From: Asaia sp003994335
GTDB lineage: Bacteria; Pseudomonadota; Alphaproteobacteria; Acetobacterales; Acetobacteraceae
NCBI RefSeq assembly: GCF_037151175.1
Contig: NZ_JBBCOR010000007.1
Span: 1-64,000, forward strand
Length of the DNA stretch: 64,000 bases
Direction: 5' to 3'
In this document: positions 24,370-33,505 of the stretch, piece by piece
How the letters are laid out: each line of letters begins with the position of its first letter
How positions within the stretch are numbered: position 1 is the stretch's first letter
Made by a program: the position numbers and the translations under genes
Notes under the pieces: generated by a model
Seen by the model: the letters and a program-made list of their open reading frames with translations, nothing else
What the model was told of the DNA's origin: nothing
Databases searched by the model: none

Positions 24370-25683
24370 ATGACGACGCAGGCAGCCCCGGCCAAACTCA
24401 GCGATGAATATGAGGGCCGGACCGGCGCCATTCTGGCCCGGGTGCAGGCCCTCTATCCCAAGCTGATCGATCTTTCGCTCGCGCGTCTCGAGGCTCTTCT
24501 GGGCAAGCTCGGTCACCCCGAGCGCCAGCTGCCTCCCGTGATTCATGTGGCCGGAACGAACGGCAAGGGCAGCACCTGCGCCACACTGCGCGCGATTGCC
24601 GAAGAGGCCGGACTGGCAGTTCATGTCATGACCAGCCCTCATCTGGTCGATGTGACCGAGCGATTCCGCCTGGCTGGCAAACTGGTCAGTGAGGAAACTC
24701 TGGTCGCAACGCTCGAGGAAATCGAGCAGATCAATGACGGCGCACCAATCACGGTCTTCGAAGTCCTGACGGCTGCGGGCCTTCTTCTTTTCGCTCGTAC
24801 CCCGGCCGATCTGGCCATTCTGGAAGTCGGGCTCGGCGGGCGTCTGGATGCGACCAATGTGGTTGCGCGCCCCGCCTGCTGCGTGATCACCCCGGTCGAT
24901 CTCGATCATCAGGCCTTTCTGGGTGAGACGCTTGCGCTGATTGCCGCCGAGAAGGCGGGTATCATCAAGCAGGGTGTGCCGGTCGTCATTGCCAGACAAC
25001 TGGCTCAGGCACGCGATGTCATCGTCGCCTGCGCCGCAGCGCTGGACGCGCCTCTCTGGCAGGTGGGGGGCGAAATCGACTTCACCCGGCTTCCGGATGG
25101 GTCCATCGCCTATCAAGACCCGCTGGGAAATCTGGCGCTTCCAGCTCCCGGCCTGGAGGGAAGGCATCAGGCAGACAATGCGGTTCTGGCCGTGGCCGCT
25201 CTGCGTGCCTCCGGGCTGGAAATTCCCGGGCGCGCCTGGGCAGGCATTGCCCACACGCAATGGCCCGCCCGCATGCAGCGCCTTGGGGGCCGGCTTGCCG
25301 CCCAGTTGCCGCAGGGCTGGGAATTGTGGCTCGATGGTGGGCATAACCCCAATGCAGGGGAGGCGCTTTCGGCGACGCTCGCCGCGTGGCACGACAAGCC
25401 GCTTCATGTGATCGTGGGCATGAAACAGAGCAAGGATGCCTCAGGCTTCCTGCGCCCTGTGCAGGGTCATGCCACGACCCTTCATGCCGTCAGCGAGGCG
25501 GGGCAGCATCTGGCCCTTCCCGTGGAGGAGATCATTCGCGCGTCGGGCGGTGTGGCGCTCTCGGGTCCCACCATCGCATCGATCCTGCCCCGCCTGGCAG
25601 GGCCGCCTGCCCGTGTGTTGATCTGCGGCAGCCTGTACCTCGCCGGTGTGGTTCTGAGGCAGGACGGGACAATCCCTCGATAG
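24370..25683 (+). CDS. folC: Bifunctional folylpolyglutamate/dihydrofolate synthase
   Basis: 437 residues. It adds glutamate to folates and forms dihydrofolate from dihydropteroate. The ATP-binding loop HVAGTNGKGST (about 59-69), the SPHLVDVTERF segment, LEVGLGGRLDATN, and the Mur-ligase-type ENDING LDGGHNPNAG are all present. The ATG at 24370 is preferred to an in-frame start at 24286 that lies inside accD. It is convergent with the dihydropyrimidinase gene. Confidence 0.95.
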   Translation: MTTQAAPAKLSDEYEGRTGAILARVQALYPKLIDLSLARLEALLGKLGHPERQLPPVIHVAGTNGKGSTCATLRAIAEEAGLAVHVMTSPHLVDVTERFRLAGKLVSEETLVATLEEIEQINDGAPITVFEVLTAAGLLLFARTPADLAILEVGLGGRLDATNVVARPACCVITPVDLDHQAFLGETLALIAAEKAGIIKQGVPVVIARQLAQARDVIVACAAALDAPLWQVGGEIDFTRLPDGSIAYQDPLGNLALPAPGLEGRHQADNAVLAVAALRASGLEIPGRAWAGIAHTQWPARMQRLGGRLAAQLPQGWELWLDGGHNPNAGEALSATLAAWHDKPLHVIVGMKQSKDASGFLRPVQGHATTLHAVSEAGQHLALPVEEIIRASGGVALSGPTIASILPRLAGPPARVLICGSLYLAGVVLRQDGTIPR

Positions 25684-25732
25684 CCAGAAGCCCTGTCCAC
25701 GCCATGTGGCGGCGTATCCAGCGCCCTTGGCA

Positions 25733-27118
25733 TCAGGGTCTGTTGAAAGCCGGACGCTTGATATAGCGCCCCTTGCCGCGCTCAGCGCGCAACATGCCGT
25801 CATCCCAGGTCACCACGCCCTGGCTGATCGTCCTGCGCGCGAGTCCGGTCAGGGTCATGCCCTCATAGAGCGTGTAATCGACATTCTGATGCAGGGCATC
25901 GACCGTGATGCTACGGCTGGCCTGCGCATCCCACAGAACGAGATCGGCATCAGACCCGACAGCGATGCAGCCCTTGCGGGGATAGAGGTTGAAGATGCGT
26001 GCCGTATTGGTGGAGGTAAGCGCAACGAACTGCTCGGGTGTCAGGCGCCCGGTCACCACCCCATGATGCCAGAGCACGCTCATGCGTTCCTCAATGCCGG
26101 GAACTCCGTTGGGGATCCTGGTGAAATCGTCACGTCCGCGCTCCTTTTGCTCGCGACAGAAGCAGCAATGATCGGTGGCGGTCGTCTGTAACTGGCCTGA
26201 CATCAGTCCGCCCCAAAGTGCCTGCTGATGGGACTTCTCTCTGAAGGGCGGGCTCATGACGTGACGCGCCGCAATCAGCCAGTCCGGGTCATGATACACG
26301 GTCTCGTCGAGGACCAGATGCTGGGGCAGAACCTCTCCATAGACTTTGAGGCCTTTGAGTCGGGCCGCGGCAATGGCCTCGGTCGCTTCGCGGGTCGAGA
26401 CATGAACGACATAGAGCGGGGTATCCCTGAGCGCTGCCAGGGTGATCGCCCTCTGGGCGGCTTCTCCCTCGACACCGGGCGGCCGGGAGAGCGCATGGGC
26501 GTGAGGCCCGGTTTCGCCCTGGGCCAGAAGCTGCGCCTGAAGGAATGAAACGGCGTCGCCATTCTCGGCATGGACCGTACAGAGCGCACCGAGTTCGGCA
26601 GCGCGCTGCATGGACTGCAGGAAGATCGCATCGTCGATCATCAACGCGTTCTTGTAAGCCATAAAATGCTTGAAGGAATTGACGCCGCCTTCGGTCACGA
26701 GCCGCTCCATATCGGCGTGGACCTGATCGTCCCAATGGGTCACAGCCACATGGAATCCATAATCGGCGGCGGCTTTCTCGGCCTTCAGGCGCCATTCCTG
26801 CCAGGCCTCGTACAATGACTGACCCTGGCCCGGAATGACGAAATCGATCAGGCTCGTCGTGCCGCCCGCCAGACCCGCCGCCGTGCCGGTATAGAAGTCA
26901 TCGCTCGCTGTAGTGCCCATGAAGGGCATTTCCATATGGGTGTGCGGATCGATCCCGCCCGGCATGACCAGCAGACCGGTAGCATCCACGATCTTGCACC
27001 CTGTCGGGCATTCCAGATCAGGCCCGATCTGGGAGATCAGTCCTGCGTCGTCGCAGAGGATATCGGATCGATACTGGCGTTCGGCGGTGACGATGATGCC
27101 GCCCTTGATCAGGATCAT
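25733..27118 (-). CDS. hydA: Dihydropyrimidinase (D-hydantoinase)
   Basis: 461 residues. It opens the ring of dihydrouracil or dihydrothymine, the second step of reductive pyrimidine breakdown. The metal ligands are seen in DPHTHMEM (His59 and His61) and the carboxylated lysine at Lys150 (VNSFKHFMAYKNALM). HAENGD and YVVHVSTREATEAI supply further ligands. The ATG at 27118 is chosen over 27151. The promoter region holds a RutR-type operator at 27200, shared with the divergent NCS1 transporter gene. Its partners preT, preA and the carbamoyl hydrolase are at 29.5-33.4 kb. Confidence 0.93.
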   Translation of the reverse strand: MILIKGGIIVTAERQYRSDILCDDAGLISQIGPDLECPTGCKIVDATGLLVMPGGIDPHTHMEMPFMGTTASDDFYTGTAAGLAGGTTSLIDFVIPGQGQSLYEAWQEWRLKAEKAAADYGFHVAVTHWDDQVHADMERLVTEGGVNSFKHFMAYKNALMIDDAIFLQSMQRAAELGALCTVHAENGDAVSFLQAQLLAQGETGPHAHALSRPPGVEGEAAQRAITLAALRDTPLYVVHVSTREATEAIAAARLKGLKVYGEVLPQHLVLDETVYHDPDWLIAARHVMSPPFREKSHQQALWGGLMSGQLQTTATDHCCFCREQKERGRDDFTRIPNGVPGIEERMSVLWHHGVVTGRLTPEQFVALTSTNTARIFNLYPRKGCIAVGSDADLVLWDAQASRSITVDALHQNVDYTLYEGMTLTGLARRTISQGVVTWDDGMLRAERGKGRYIKRPAFNRP

Positions 27119-27199
27119 GACGGGGGTCCTCTGGAGCATGGCGCCTTGCACAGGCGTGATCGAGAATATCGTTGTATAATCGAAATCATAGGACTAGCC

Positions 27200-27213
27200 T
27201 GACCATATGGTCA
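27200..27213. promoter_or_regulatory. RutR-type operator between hydA and the NCS1 transporter gene
   Basis: TGACCATATGGTCA is a perfect palindrome and fits the E. coli RutR consensus TTGACCANNTGGTCAA in 15 of 16 positions (with the flanking C and A). It lies between two divergent genes of pyrimidine use and would control both. Confidence 0.85.
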
Positions 27214-27262
27214 ATCTATTGCATGACATGCTGTGTTTTCTACCGGTCCTGAAAGAGTGTCG

Positions 27263-28705
27263 ATGACCCAGGGGCAAGTAACCGGCCTGACAGGCCCCCT
27301 CACCAATGCCGATCTCGCTCCAGTCAGCGAGCGTCACTGGGCCTGGAAGGATTTCCTTTTTCTCTGGATGTCCAATGTTCACAGCGTGGCGGGTTACATG
27401 ACGCTGGGCAGCTTCTTCATGATGGGCCTGCCTGTGGGGGTGGTCCTGACCGGATTGCTCATTGCCATTCTCTGCGTGCATCTGCTGTGCAATCTCGTGG
27501 CGGTGCCAAGCCTGAGGGCAGGCGTGCCTTTTCCGGTCGTGATACGCGGCGCGTTTGGCGTGTATGGCGCAATCATTCCGGCGCTGGTGCGCGGTGTTAT
27601 TGCGGTGGGCTGGTATGGCATCCAGACCTGGCTGGCTTCCAATGCCATCGTGCTCTTTCTCCTGCATCTCGACCCTGCGATCATGAGCTATGCCGATCTG
27701 CACCGGCATGGAGCGCTTGGGCTGTCTATGCTGGGATGGGGGGCGTTCCTCTTCGTCTGGTTGTTGCAGATGGTGGTGTTCTGGCGCGGCATGGAAGCCA
27801 TACGCCATTTCATCGACTGGGCAGGCCCCGCCATTTATGGCGTGATCCTGCTGCTCGACGGCGCACTTCTGATCAAGACGCACGGGCAGGTTCGTTTCTC
27901 GGTGCTGCCGCAAGGCGCCTTTTCCTGGGGCGGGACGATTGCGGGGTTGCTGGCCGTGGCCTCTCTTACCCTGGCCTATTTCTCGCCCATCATTCTCAAT
28001 TTCGGCGATTTCGCGCGCTACGGGATGAGCCTTCGAGATGTGAAACGCGGGAATCTCTGGGGGTTGCCGGTCAACTTCATGGCCTTTGTGGTGCTGGTTC
28101 TGACCACCCTTGTATTGACGCAACCGGCTCTGGGAAGGCTCATTCTCGATCCTGCGGAAACGATCGTCCTGTTCGATAACCAGACCATCATGCTTGTGGG
28201 AACGATCACGCTCGTTGCTGCGACGATCGGAATCAACATATCGGCCAATTTCGTGTCAGCGGCTTTCGATTTTTCCAATATCGCCCCCTCAGCCATCTCA
28301 TGGCGTCAGGGAGGTGTGATCGCCTCGTTCGGCGCCGTGCTGCTGACACCGTGGAACCTCTATGCCCATCCCGAGCTCATCCATCTGACGCTGGATATTC
28401 TCGGCCTGTTCATTGCACCCGTGACCGGCATTCTGCTGGTCGATTATTACGGCGTTCAAAAGCAGCATCTCGATCTGCCGAGCCTGTACGATGCCGGGGC
28501 GGGGGGGCGCTACTGGTATCGCAACGGGGTCAATCCTCGCGCTGTTCTGGCTCTTGCCCTCTCCGTCGCGCTGGGCCTTCTGGTGGTCTTCCTGCCCGCG
28601 CTCCATGGGGCGCAGAATTTTTCCTGGGTGATCGGGTTCGTGGCAGGAGGCGTGTTTCATCTCCTGCTGAGTGCTCTCAGGCCTGACGTGGGAAAAGCGG
28701 CCTGA
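27263..28705 (+). CDS. NCS1 family nucleobase:cation symporter
   Basis: 480 residues with about twelve membrane segments. The NCS1 pattern is seen in WAWKDFLFLWMSNVHSVAGYM, VIRGAFGVYGAIIPALVRGVIAVGWYGIQTW and SPIILNFGDFARY. NCS1 proteins import uracil, hydantoins, allantoin or cytosine with Na+ or protons. Here the divergent hydA and the shared RutR-type operator point to a pyrimidine such as uracil. The ATG at 27263 has GAAAGAG just upstream. Its last 29 bases overlap the end of the rutR-like gene on the other strand. Confidence 0.88.
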   Translation: MTQGQVTGLTGPLTNADLAPVSERHWAWKDFLFLWMSNVHSVAGYMTLGSFFMMGLPVGVVLTGLLIAILCVHLLCNLVAVPSLRAGVPFPVVIRGAFGVYGAIIPALVRGVIAVGWYGIQTWLASNAIVLFLLHLDPAIMSYADLHRHGALGLSMLGWGAFLFVWLLQMVVFWRGMEAIRHFIDWAGPAIYGVILLLDGALLIKTHGQVRFSVLPQGAFSWGGTIAGLLAVASLTLAYFSPIILNFGDFARYGMSLRDVKRGNLWGLPVNFMAFVVLVLTTLVLTQPALGRLILDPAETIVLFDNQTIMLVGTITLVAATIGINISANFVSAAFDFSNIAPSAISWRQGGVIASFGAVLLTPWNLYAHPELIHLTLDILGLFIAPVTGILLVDYYGVQKQHLDLPSLYDAGAGGRYWYRNGVNPRAVLALALSVALGLLVVFLPALHGAQNFSWVIGFVAGGVFHLLLSALRPDVGKAA

Positions 28706-29429
28706 GAAGGGTCATGAAAGTCTCGACGGCTGCCTCGAAATCAGAATCCCTGAGAGGCGCATGGCCCAGAAGCGCCTCAAACTGGACCTGCATATCGGCA
28801 TAGGCCTGCGTGCCGGACCAGAGCAGGGAAAGGAAATGCGTGGTGTCGATGGGCGTCATCAGACCACGCGCCTGCCAGTCCCGGAAAACCAGATCGTGAC
28901 GAGCCACATGCGCGCGTAGCGTGTGTCTGAGGAAGTCCCGTACCATCTGACCTCCCGATAGCAGCTCCTGCGCGAAGAGGCGCGAACCTTCGGGGCGCGT
29001 GCGCGAAAAAGCGATCTTTGCCCTGAGATACCCTTCGACACCCTCCAGGGGGTCTCGCTGGGGCGAGAGCCAGTGATCGGCATCCTTCAGCCAGATATCG
29101 AGCAGGCGAGCGAGGGTGGCGTTGTACAGCTCCTCCTTCGAGCCATAGTAATAGAGGATATTGGCTTTCGGAATGGCGCATAGGGCGGCGATCTCCTCGA
29201 GCCTCGTACCTTTCAGCCCTCTCGTACCAAACGTCCATTCTGCGGCGTTCAGGATTTGCGGCACCATGGCCTGACGGGGAGCGCTCTGCTTTCTGGGGCG
29301 CCCGGATTTATGGCGGGGCGCAATGACCGCCTTTCTGTCGCTGACCTGGCGTGACGAGCCGCCATGCGTCTTGGCAGAAGAGGCATCGTCGGGGGGGGAG
29401 TCGATCGGCGTTGCGAGGCTCTCCGTCAT
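28677..29429 (-). CDS. rutR: RutR-like TetR family regulator of pyrimidine use
   Basis: 250 residues with an unusually long basic, Ser/Pro-rich N-terminal extension of about 50. The TetR helix-turn-helix (GTRLEEIAALCAIPKANILYYYGSKEELYNATL) and the C-terminal domain (LLDIWLKDADHWLSP, SRLFAQELLSGG, LSLLWSGTQAYADMQVQFEALLG) align well with E. coli RutR, which binds uracil and thymine. It is the last gene of the preT-preA-amidohydrolase run. RutR-type boxes at 27200 and 33453 are its probable targets. In E. coli the regulon is the Rut pathway; here it appears to be the reductive pathway. Confidence 0.85.
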   Translation of the reverse strand: MTESLATPIDSPPDDASSAKTHGGSSRQVSDRKAVIAPRHKSGRPRKQSAPRQAMVPQILNAAEWTFGTRGLKGTRLEEIAALCAIPKANILYYYGSKEELYNATLARLLDIWLKDADHWLSPQRDPLEGVEGYLRAKIAFSRTRPEGSRLFAQELLSGGQMVRDFLRHTLRAHVARHDLVFRDWQARGLMTPIDTTHFLSLLWSGTQAYADMQVQFEALLGHAPLRDSDFEAAVETFMTLLRPLFPRQA

Positions 29430-29443
29430 GTCGCCTGTTCCCT

Positions 29444-29482
29444 CCGATAGGCTATCGTTTCCTCAACGTAACAGACTATCGG
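29444..29482. promoter_or_regulatory. Palindrome and inverted repeat between the amidohydrolase and rutR genes
   Basis: CGATAGGCTATCG (29445-29457) is a perfect 13-base palindrome, and CCGATAG (29444-29450) is repeated inverted as CTATCGG (29476-29482). It lies upstream of the rutR start and downstream of the amidohydrolase stop. It could be an operator for rutR or a processing hairpin. It does not match the RutR-type boxes nearby. Confidence 0.4.
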
Positions 29483-29486
29483 GACT

Positions 29487-30722
29487 TCAGAAAACCCTGT
29501 CGGCGCGCAGAATGGCGCCCAGCAACACATTCGCGCCGGCTTCCGCCTCGGCTTGGGTAATGCTCTCGGCCTCGTTATGGCTCAGCCCGTCGCGGCAGGG
29601 CACGAAGATCATGGCCGTGGGTGTGATGCGTGCCAGATAGGCAGCGTCATGACCAGGGCCTGAGACGATCTCTCTCGGGGTATATCCGGCTTCTCGCGCA
29701 GAATCGGTTACGATATCGATGCAGCGCCGGTCGAACGGGACGGCAGGGGCATCCCAGATCTGGCGGATCGAGAGCGTGACCTTGCCGGACTCGGCCACGG
29801 AGTCGAGCGTGGTCAGCAGGCTTTTCTCCATCTCGGCCAGAACGGCATCATCGGGGTGGCGCAGATCGATGGTGAAAAAAGTTTCGCCCGGTACCACGTT
29901 ATGGCTGTTGGGCCGGTTTTCGATCAGCCCGACGGTGCCCAGTCCCAGGGGAGCGTGATCCTGCGCCACACGCGATACGGCTGCGATCATGGATGCAGCA
30001 GCCAAGAGGGTATCGGCGCGCATGGTCATGGGCGTCGAGCCCGCATGGGCGTCGCGCCCGGTCACGGTCGCTTCGTACCAGCGCATGCCCTGTACACCGG
30101 TTACCGAGCCGATCACGTAATCTTCGGCCTCGAGGATAGGTCCCTGCTCGATATGCAACTCGAAATACGCCGCGACCGGGTGATCGCCGCATTGCTGCTC
30201 GCCGCGATAGGCGATGGCGTCCAGCGCATCGCCAAACCGTTCTCCGGCGCGATCACGCTTGTCGAGCACCTCTTCCTCCGTGAACGCCCCTGCAAAGGCG
30301 CCTGAGCACATCATGGGGGGCGAAAACCGCGACCCTTCCTCATTGGTCCAGTTGATCAGTTCGATGGGGTGGCGGGTAACGTGACCCGATTCGCGCAGGG
30401 CGCGCAGCACGGCCAGCCCACCCAGAACCCCCAGGATGCCGTCGAACTTGCCGCCCGTGGGCTGGGTGTCGAGATGGCTCCCCATGGTGATGGGGGGCAG
30501 GGTCGGATCCTGCCCTTCCAGACGGGCGAACATGTTGCCCAGGCGATCGATGGTCATGGTGCAGCCCAGAGCCGTACAGGCCGAGGCAAACCAGTCGCGC
30601 ACCTGGCGGTCTTCTTCTGTCAGGGTCAGGCGCTTGATCCCGCCCTTTTCCGTACCGCCAAAACGGGCTGTCTCCATCAGATCGGCCCAAAGGGCACGGC
30701 CATCGATACGGATATTGCTCAT
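29487..30722 (-). CDS. Zn-dependent N-carbamoyl amidohydrolase (beta-ureidopropionase-like)
   Basis: 411 residues of the M20/AllC-HyuC amidase family. It would hydrolyse N-carbamoyl-beta-alanine to beta-alanine, CO2 and ammonia. Metal-site segments are GSHLDTQPTGGKFDGILGVL, NEEGSRFSPPMMCSGAF, ELHIEQGPILE and the final GLSHNEAESI. The dimerisation domain begins near residue 210 (GRDAHAGSTPM). The start is 16 bases after the preA stop. The same fold also acts on allantoate and carbamoyl amino acids; its neighbours decide the call. Confidence 0.9.
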   Translation of the reverse strand: MSNIRIDGRALWADLMETARFGGTEKGGIKRLTLTEEDRQVRDWFASACTALGCTMTIDRLGNMFARLEGQDPTLPPITMGSHLDTQPTGGKFDGILGVLGGLAVLRALRESGHVTRHPIELINWTNEEGSRFSPPMMCSGAFAGAFTEEEVLDKRDRAGERFGDALDAIAYRGEQQCGDHPVAAYFELHIEQGPILEAEDYVIGSVTGVQGMRWYEATVTGRDAHAGSTPMTMRADTLLAAASMIAAVSRVAQDHAPLGLGTVGLIENRPNSHNVVPGETFFTIDLRHPDDAVLAEMEKSLLTTLDSVAESGKVTLSIRQIWDAPAVPFDRRCIDIVTDSAREAGYTPREIVSGPGHDAAYLARITPTAMIFVPCRDGLSHNEAESITQAEAEAGANVLLGAILRADRVF

Positions 30723-30738
30723 GAGGCGGGGAGTCCTT

Positions 30739-32007
30739 TCAGGCGGAGAGACGATGCGGATTGAGAGGATGCTCCAACCAAGTCATCTCGCCGTCAACAG
30801 GCTGCGGCGCCATGGTGATGCACTCATCCACCGGGCAGACATGGGCGCAGAGATTGCAGCCCACGCATTCCTCTTCAATCACGCTGTATTCGCGACGGTT
30901 CGGTCCGGTGCTCTTGGCGATAGCCTGATGCGACGTGTCCTCGCAGGCAATATGGCACAGGCCGCACCCGACGCAGCTTTCCTGGTCGATCTGCGCGATG
31001 GTGCGGAACTTCATGTTGAGCTGGTTCCAGGGCACGAAGCGCGACACGGCCCGCCCGCTCAGATCGGGCAGCGTTGCGTATTCCTTGCTGTCCATCCAGT
31101 TCGAAAGTCCGTCGATCATATCTTCGACGATGCGGAACCCGTAATGCATGGCGGCCGTGCAGACCTGTAGCGCGCTCGACCCCATGGCGAGGAATTCGGC
31201 GGAGTCCCGCCAGTTGCTGATGCCCCCCATGCCCGAAATAGGTATTCCTGCCATCTCGGGATCACGGGCAATCTCGCCGATCATGCGCAGCGCGATGGGC
31301 TTGACCGCTGGGCCGCAATAGCCGCCATGCGTGCCCTTGCCGCCCACGACCGGCATGGGGGCCATGGCGTCCAGATCGACCCCGATGACCGACTGGATGG
31401 TGTTGATGAGCGAGACCGCATCGGCACCGCCGCGTCGTGCGGCTCGGGCGGGCATGAGAATATTGGTGACATTGGGGGTGAGCTTGACGATGACCGGCAT
31501 GCGCGTGTTCTGCTTGCACCAGCGCGTGACCATCTCGACATATTCGGGCACCTGCCCCACGGCAGAGCCCATATTGCGCTCGGACATGCCATGCGGGCAG
31601 CCGAAATTCAGCTCGATCCCGTCCGCCCCCGTCTCCTCGATGAGCGGTAATATGGCCTTCCATCGATGTTCCTCGCACGGCACCATGAGGCTGACGATGA
31701 GCGCCCGATCCGGAAAATCGCGCTTCACGCGCTTGATCTCCGCAATATTGGTCGCGAGCGGTCGGTCGGATATCAGTTCGATGTTATTGAGCCCCATCAG
31801 GCGCTTGCCTTCGAACTGGAGCGCGCCATAGCGCGAGCTGAGATTAACCACAGGAGGGTCCTCTCCCAGGGTTTTCCAGACCACACCGCCCCATCCCGCC
31901 TCATAGGCGCGGCGGACGTTATATTCTTTGTCGGTTGGCGGGGCAGAGGCCAGCCAGAAAGGATTGGGAGAGGTAATCCCGGCGAAATTGGTGCGCAGAT
32001 CGGCCAT
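30739..32007 (-). CDS. preA: NAD-dependent dihydropyrimidine dehydrogenase subunit PreA
   Basis: 422 residues. With PreT it reduces uracil or thymine to the dihydro form with NADH. The FMN barrel (about 1-310) has NPFWLASAPPTDKEYN, ELNFGCPHGMSERNMG and VKLTPNVTNI. The C-terminal ferredoxin domain has two 4Fe-4S motifs, CVGCGLCHIAC and CVGCNLCAHVC. It starts two bases after the preT stop, so the two are almost certainly cotranslated. Confidence 0.95.
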   Translation of the reverse strand: MADLRTNFAGITSPNPFWLASAPPTDKEYNVRRAYEAGWGGVVWKTLGEDPPVVNLSSRYGALQFEGKRLMGLNNIELISDRPLATNIAEIKRVKRDFPDRALIVSLMVPCEEHRWKAILPLIEETGADGIELNFGCPHGMSERNMGSAVGQVPEYVEMVTRWCKQNTRMPVIVKLTPNVTNILMPARAARRGGADAVSLINTIQSVIGVDLDAMAPMPVVGGKGTHGGYCGPAVKPIALRMIGEIARDPEMAGIPISGMGGISNWRDSAEFLAMGSSALQVCTAAMHYGFRIVEDMIDGLSNWMDSKEYATLPDLSGRAVSRFVPWNQLNMKFRTIAQIDQESCVGCGLCHIACEDTSHQAIAKSTGPNRREYSVIEEECVGCNLCAHVCPVDECITMAPQPVDGEMTWLEHPLNPHRLSA

Positions 32008-32009
32008 GA

Positions 32010-33380
32010 TCAGGGGGCTCCCGTGCCGGAAAGGGAAAATGCGGTAAGGGTCAGGTCGTCATGAATGGCTTTGGCGGCCTCACGCCCGTCGCGTACGGCC
32101 GCCACGGTCAGATCCTCGCCCGCCGTGCAATCGCCACCGGCATAGACGCCCGCCAGAGTGGTGCGGCCCTTCTCATCGACTACCAGACGCCCGTTCTCGA
32201 CAAGGATCTGGTCCCGGGCGATCGGATCGGGAATGAAGACCTGACCAATGGCCTTGAGTACCATATCGGCGCCAAGCGTGAACTCGGCAGGGGGCGCCAG
32301 AGGAGGCGTTCCGGAGAGGGGCGGGGGATCGGTGCGCCTGAAGGTCACGCCTGTCAGCGCCCCTGCCGCAGTTTCAAGGCGTATGGGGGCTGCCCACAGG
32401 CGTAGCGTCACCCCATTTGTCTGTGCCCAGTCGCGTTCGACCTCGGTTGCGGACATGGTGGCCTCGCCACGACGATAGACAAGGGTGACCTCTTCCGCAC
32501 CGAGTCTCTTGGCCTGCACTGCGGCATCAATGGCCGTATTGCCCCCGCCGATCACGACGACGCGTCGTCCCACCGGGGTTGTAGCCAGCGGATGGGAGCG
32601 CAGATATTCGATGAAGGCCACCGCATCCTGCACGCCGTGGATCGACTCATCCGGTAGGCCAAGGGCGCGCACGCCCGAGAGGCCGATCGCCAGAAACACC
32701 GCATCATGCTCCTGACGTAACGTGGCGAGGCTGACAGTCTCACCCAGAGTGGTCCCGCCACGATAGGTGATGCCGCCTATGGCGAAGAGGAAATCGATCT
32801 CCTTCTGGGCGAAATCATCGGCCAGCTTATAGGCGGCAACGCCATATTCATTGAGCCCGCCGGGACGCGTATGGCGGTCATAAAGCGTGACGTCATGCCC
32901 GAGCATGGCCAGTCGGTGCGCGCAGGCAAGCCCGGCAGGGCCGGCGCCCATGACGGCCACATGACGGCCGGTAGGGGCTGCCCGTTTGAAGGGATGGGCG
33001 GGCTGCGCCATTTGCCAGTCGGTCGCGAAACGCTGCAACGCGCCGATACGCACGGGCTTGTGCGTTTCGATAGCGGTATGAACGCATTTCTGCTCGCATA
33101 ATATCTCGGTCGGGCAGACACGCGCGCATGACCCGCCGAGGATATTCGATTGCAGGATGGTCCGGGCAGCGCCCGCCGTGTTTTTTGAGGCGATTGCCTT
33201 GATGAAACGCGGGATGTCGATGTCGGTGGGGCAGGCCTCGATACAGGGTGCATCATAACAATAGAAGCAGCGATCGGCCTCCAGCGCCGCCTGCTCGGCG
33301 GTCAGACCTGGATGTGCATCGGCAAAGTTTCTGGCCAGCATGTCATCACTCAGGCGTCCACAGGCAATATCGGGCGGCAT
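32010..33380 (-). CDS. preT: NAD-dependent dihydropyrimidine dehydrogenase subunit PreT
   Basis: 456 residues. It takes electrons from NADH through FAD and passes them through Fe-S clusters to PreA. The N-terminal Cys-rich segments CFYCYDAPCIEACPTDIDIP and GGSCARVCPTEILCEQKC bind clusters. The two Rossmann sites are VMGAGPAGLACAHRL (FAD) and VVIGGGNTAIDAAVQA (NAD). It is the first gene of preT-preA-amidohydrolase-rutR and carries a RutR-type box about 70 bases upstream of its start. Confidence 0.94.
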   Translation of the reverse strand: MPPDIACGRLSDDMLARNFADAHPGLTAEQAALEADRCFYCYDAPCIEACPTDIDIPRFIKAIASKNTAGAARTILQSNILGGSCARVCPTEILCEQKCVHTAIETHKPVRIGALQRFATDWQMAQPAHPFKRAAPTGRHVAVMGAGPAGLACAHRLAMLGHDVTLYDRHTRPGGLNEYGVAAYKLADDFAQKEIDFLFAIGGITYRGGTTLGETVSLATLRQEHDAVFLAIGLSGVRALGLPDESIHGVQDAVAFIEYLRSHPLATTPVGRRVVVIGGGNTAIDAAVQAKRLGAEEVTLVYRRGEATMSATEVERDWAQTNGVTLRLWAAPIRLETAAGALTGVTFRRTDPPPLSGTPPLAPPAEFTLGADMVLKAIGQVFIPDPIARDQILVENGRLVVDEKGRTTLAGVYAGGDCTAGEDLTVAAVRDGREAAKAIHDDLTLTAFSLSGTGAP

Positions 33381-33452
33381 GGGATAATCCGATTCTGTTT
33401 GTTCCGTAAAACGAACGTTACGATCAGATCTGGCGGTGCTGCAAGTGTATTT

Positions 33453-33466
33453 TGACCATATGTTCA
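33453..33466. promoter_or_regulatory. RutR-type operator upstream of preT
   Basis: TGACCATATGTTCA differs from the perfect box at 27200 in one base (G to T in the right arm). It lies 73-86 bases upstream of the preT start on the minus strand. Together with the 27200 site it marks the local pyrimidine regulon. Confidence 0.7.
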
Positions 33467-33505
33467 GGTTTTATCGTGCGGATGAAATCCCCCCGCCCGG
33501 ACGCT

